Shown here: piece by piece, positions 62,735 to 64,000 of the stretch
Numbering within the stretch: position 1 is the first letter of the stretch
Layout: every line of letters begins with the position of its first letter
Origin: Pomphorhynchus laevis
Taxonomy: Eukaryota > Acanthocephala > Palaeacanthocephala > Echinorhynchida > Pomphorhynchidae
Direction: 5' to 3'
DNA: 64,000 nt
NCBI GenBank assembly: GCA_012934845.2
Contig: WNNJ02002780.1
Location: 1 to 64,000, forward strand
Notes under the pieces: generated by a model
Databases searched by the model: none
Told to the model about the DNA's origin: nothing
The model's input: the letters and a program-made list of their open reading frames with translations, nothing else
Made by a program: the position numbers and the translations under genes

Positions 62735-62746
62735 CCCACAAATGGG
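62735..62746 (-). other. 3' UTR stem-loop of element F
   Basis: CCCA-CAAA-TGGG, a perfect four-base-pair hairpin inside GGTTCCCACAAATGGGCC. It matches the block in element B (53828-53839), with the same CAAA loop and one compensable stem change. Confidence 0.45.
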
Positions 62747-62793
62747 CCTCTATACATTTAAAATAGTGGTATAAATACCATAACACAAACATA

Positions 62794-64000
62794 TTACTCT
62801 GATAAAACAAGTCCTGCTCGAAGATACGAAGTCCGCTGAAACTGAACACGTGGACATCTAAGCGTCGCAGAGCAAATTTTCGCAAGACACATACTAATAT
62901 ATGTCCTGATTGATGATATCGTGACGGCGTATTCGCTTTTTTGTTGTTCAGCGATTTTTAGAGCCAATGATTTAATACATGCTTGTGCACTCTTGCCAGC
63001 TCCGCCCGTAGTCGCCCAAATAAGGGGACAAAATGAGCTGTGCTCTATTGTATGTATCCTTTCTTCGTACTTGGCACATTTTCTATTTTCGTGGAAAGTG
63101 AAAGTGGCATCTGTTGACTTTTCGCAATAGGACGGAGCATGATTGTTGAAAACGACTACATCAAAAAATGTACGCTCCATATTCCCACCGAACAGTCCAT
63201 TACCTACTATATCAGCTCGAGCATCATCTTGTCTGGTTGTTGTACTAATATTGAAACTGATGTTTTCAGGAACTGGAGTCAGAGATGGTTCTGCAAACAC
63301 ATTCCAACAGACTGTGTTCAACTTCTTAACCAAAAAGTCTCGAAGTTGATTATGACGGATGAAGTTGAATGCGCCCCTTTTGCACGAGAGAGCATGCGAC
63401 GTTGTTAATATCTGACCACATTGACACTTATCCGGCAAATCTTTGGGAGTTAAACCATATCGAACAGACAACGCATCTCGAAACTCTTGCGTTGACAACT
63501 GACAATCCGTAGAAACCAACGCATCTCTTGTTAGCCAATTAGAGGCACCCTTCAGGGATGCATATTCCACTGATTTTCGCAATATAGGAATGATCTCTGG
63601 CTTGAGTTTTTCAGCATAATTTCGATTTTCTTCTTTATGTTCGTTTTGAATTGCAGACAATAAGTGTATTACTGAGAAACCAATATCTAAATCAGGTTCT
63701 TCATATATGGACGATAACAATCGTGCAGCGTTGTACTGTCTGGTTAATTCACTCTCAATATTTCGTATTCCTAGTCCCCCCAAACTGGTTGACAAAGAAC
63801 ATACTCCCCTCAAATCAAGATCAATGTCATCGCCAAACATGGAATTCATAAATTTTGTGTCAATAACATTCTTTAGATCATCCAACCATTCTATGTCACA
63901 ATCAACGGCTCGGAAAAGGTGAGTCCACTTTGACTGAACTGCAAGAGAGTATGCCACAAATGCGGAATGAGCATCGGCATCAGCGGCATTAGCAACATCC
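62794..64000 (-). CDS. Retroelement F protein, C-terminal part (5' end outside window)
   Basis: The frame is open for 402 codons from the right edge with no stop before 62794. It begins in the RT thumb region (YSLAVQSKWTHLFRAVDC, homologous to SVQFKWTHIMRTCDC of D), then has LGGLGIRN, KGASNWLTRD, CQCGQILTTSHALSC, IRHNQLRDF, ARADIVGNGLFGG, FFDVVVFNNHAPS, FHENRKCAKYEERI and ICSATLRCPR. It lies closest to E in details such as the GLFGGNM/GIFGGNM motif. RT catalytic motifs would be outside the window, so whether it is intact cannot be judged. Confidence 0.88.
   Translation of the reverse strand, partial: DVANAADADAHSAFVAYSLAVQSKWTHLFRAVDCDIEWLDDLKNVIDTKFMNSMFGDDIDLDLRGVCSLSTSLGGLGIRNIESELTRQYNAARLLSSIYEEPDLDIGFSVIHLLSAIQNEHKEENRNYAEKLKPEIIPILRKSVEYASLKGASNWLTRDALVSTDCQLSTQEFRDALSVRYGLTPKDLPDKCQCGQILTTSHALSCKRGAFNFIRHNQLRDFLVKKLNTVCWNVFAEPSLTPVPENISFNISTTTRQDDARADIVGNGLFGGNMERTFFDVVVFNNHAPSYCEKSTDATFTFHENRKCAKYEERIHTIEHSSFCPLIWATTGGAGKSAQACIKSLALKIAEQQKSEYAVTISSIRTYISMCLAKICSATLRCPRVQFQRTSYLRAGLVLSE

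Larger units (their letters stand above)
62681..64000 (-). mobile_element. RLE-type retroelement F, 3' part (runs off the window)
   Basis: The 3' end is at the T run near 62,681, followed by a 113-bp 3' UTR with the hairpin block shared with element B. The coding frame is open to the last base of the window, so the rest of the element lies beyond the right edge. Confidence 0.85.

Overview
This window is invertebrate-type animal nuclear DNA. No host gene is recognisable in it. About three quarters (1 to ~50.3 kb) is an AT-rich tandem satellite. The rest is a series of retroelements inserted in that satellite or stacked at its right edge. The species cannot be named from sequence alone. The mix of RTE/BovB-type LINEs, a Penelope-like element and restriction-like-endonuclease (RLE) retroelements fits invertebrate animals.

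Satellite core (1-47,570). The array is a higher-order repeat (HOR) of about 2,345 bp made of seven diverged monomers, six of ~352-363 bp and a seventh cut to ~192 bp. Unit starts I can place are 2, 2347, 4692, 7037, 9382, 11730, 14066, 19209, 21545, 23881, 29404, 31730, 34073, 36421, 40959, 43304 and 46305. The leftmost units are almost identical; divergence and rearrangement increase to the right. A 5'-truncated Penelope-like element (15.38-16.77 kb) and two RTE-type LINEs (25.70-28.88 kb and 36.80-40.23 kb, both minus strand) interrupt the array.

Array edge (47,571-50,328). The satellite turns head-to-head into the opposite orientation and becomes degenerate, with its own ~1.66 kb longer period.

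Retroelement cluster (50,329-64,000). Six related non-LTR retroelements (called A to F here) lie head to tail on the minus strand, 3' ends toward the satellite. They encode a cysteine cluster of CXC/tesmin type, a reverse transcriptase with YADD, a CxC...H...C zinc knuckle and an R2-style PD-(D/E)XK endonuclease. A and D have uninterrupted ORFs (1029 and 1000 aa). C is complete except for two in-frame stops. B and E are 5'-truncated. F runs off the window. Boundaries A-left, A/B, B/C and C/D all carry versions of one short target, TAAATAACTGATAA-like, which also occurs as an empty site in the neighbouring inverted satellite monomers. The simplest reading is a retroelement group that inserts at one position of a satellite monomer and then repeatedly into the same recreated site, giving a nested stack. 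Elements C and D also carry 5'-leader minisatellites (14 bp and 17 bp) between two short conserved leader motifs.

The satellite-targeting, CXC-bearing RLE stack is the most likely new biology here.
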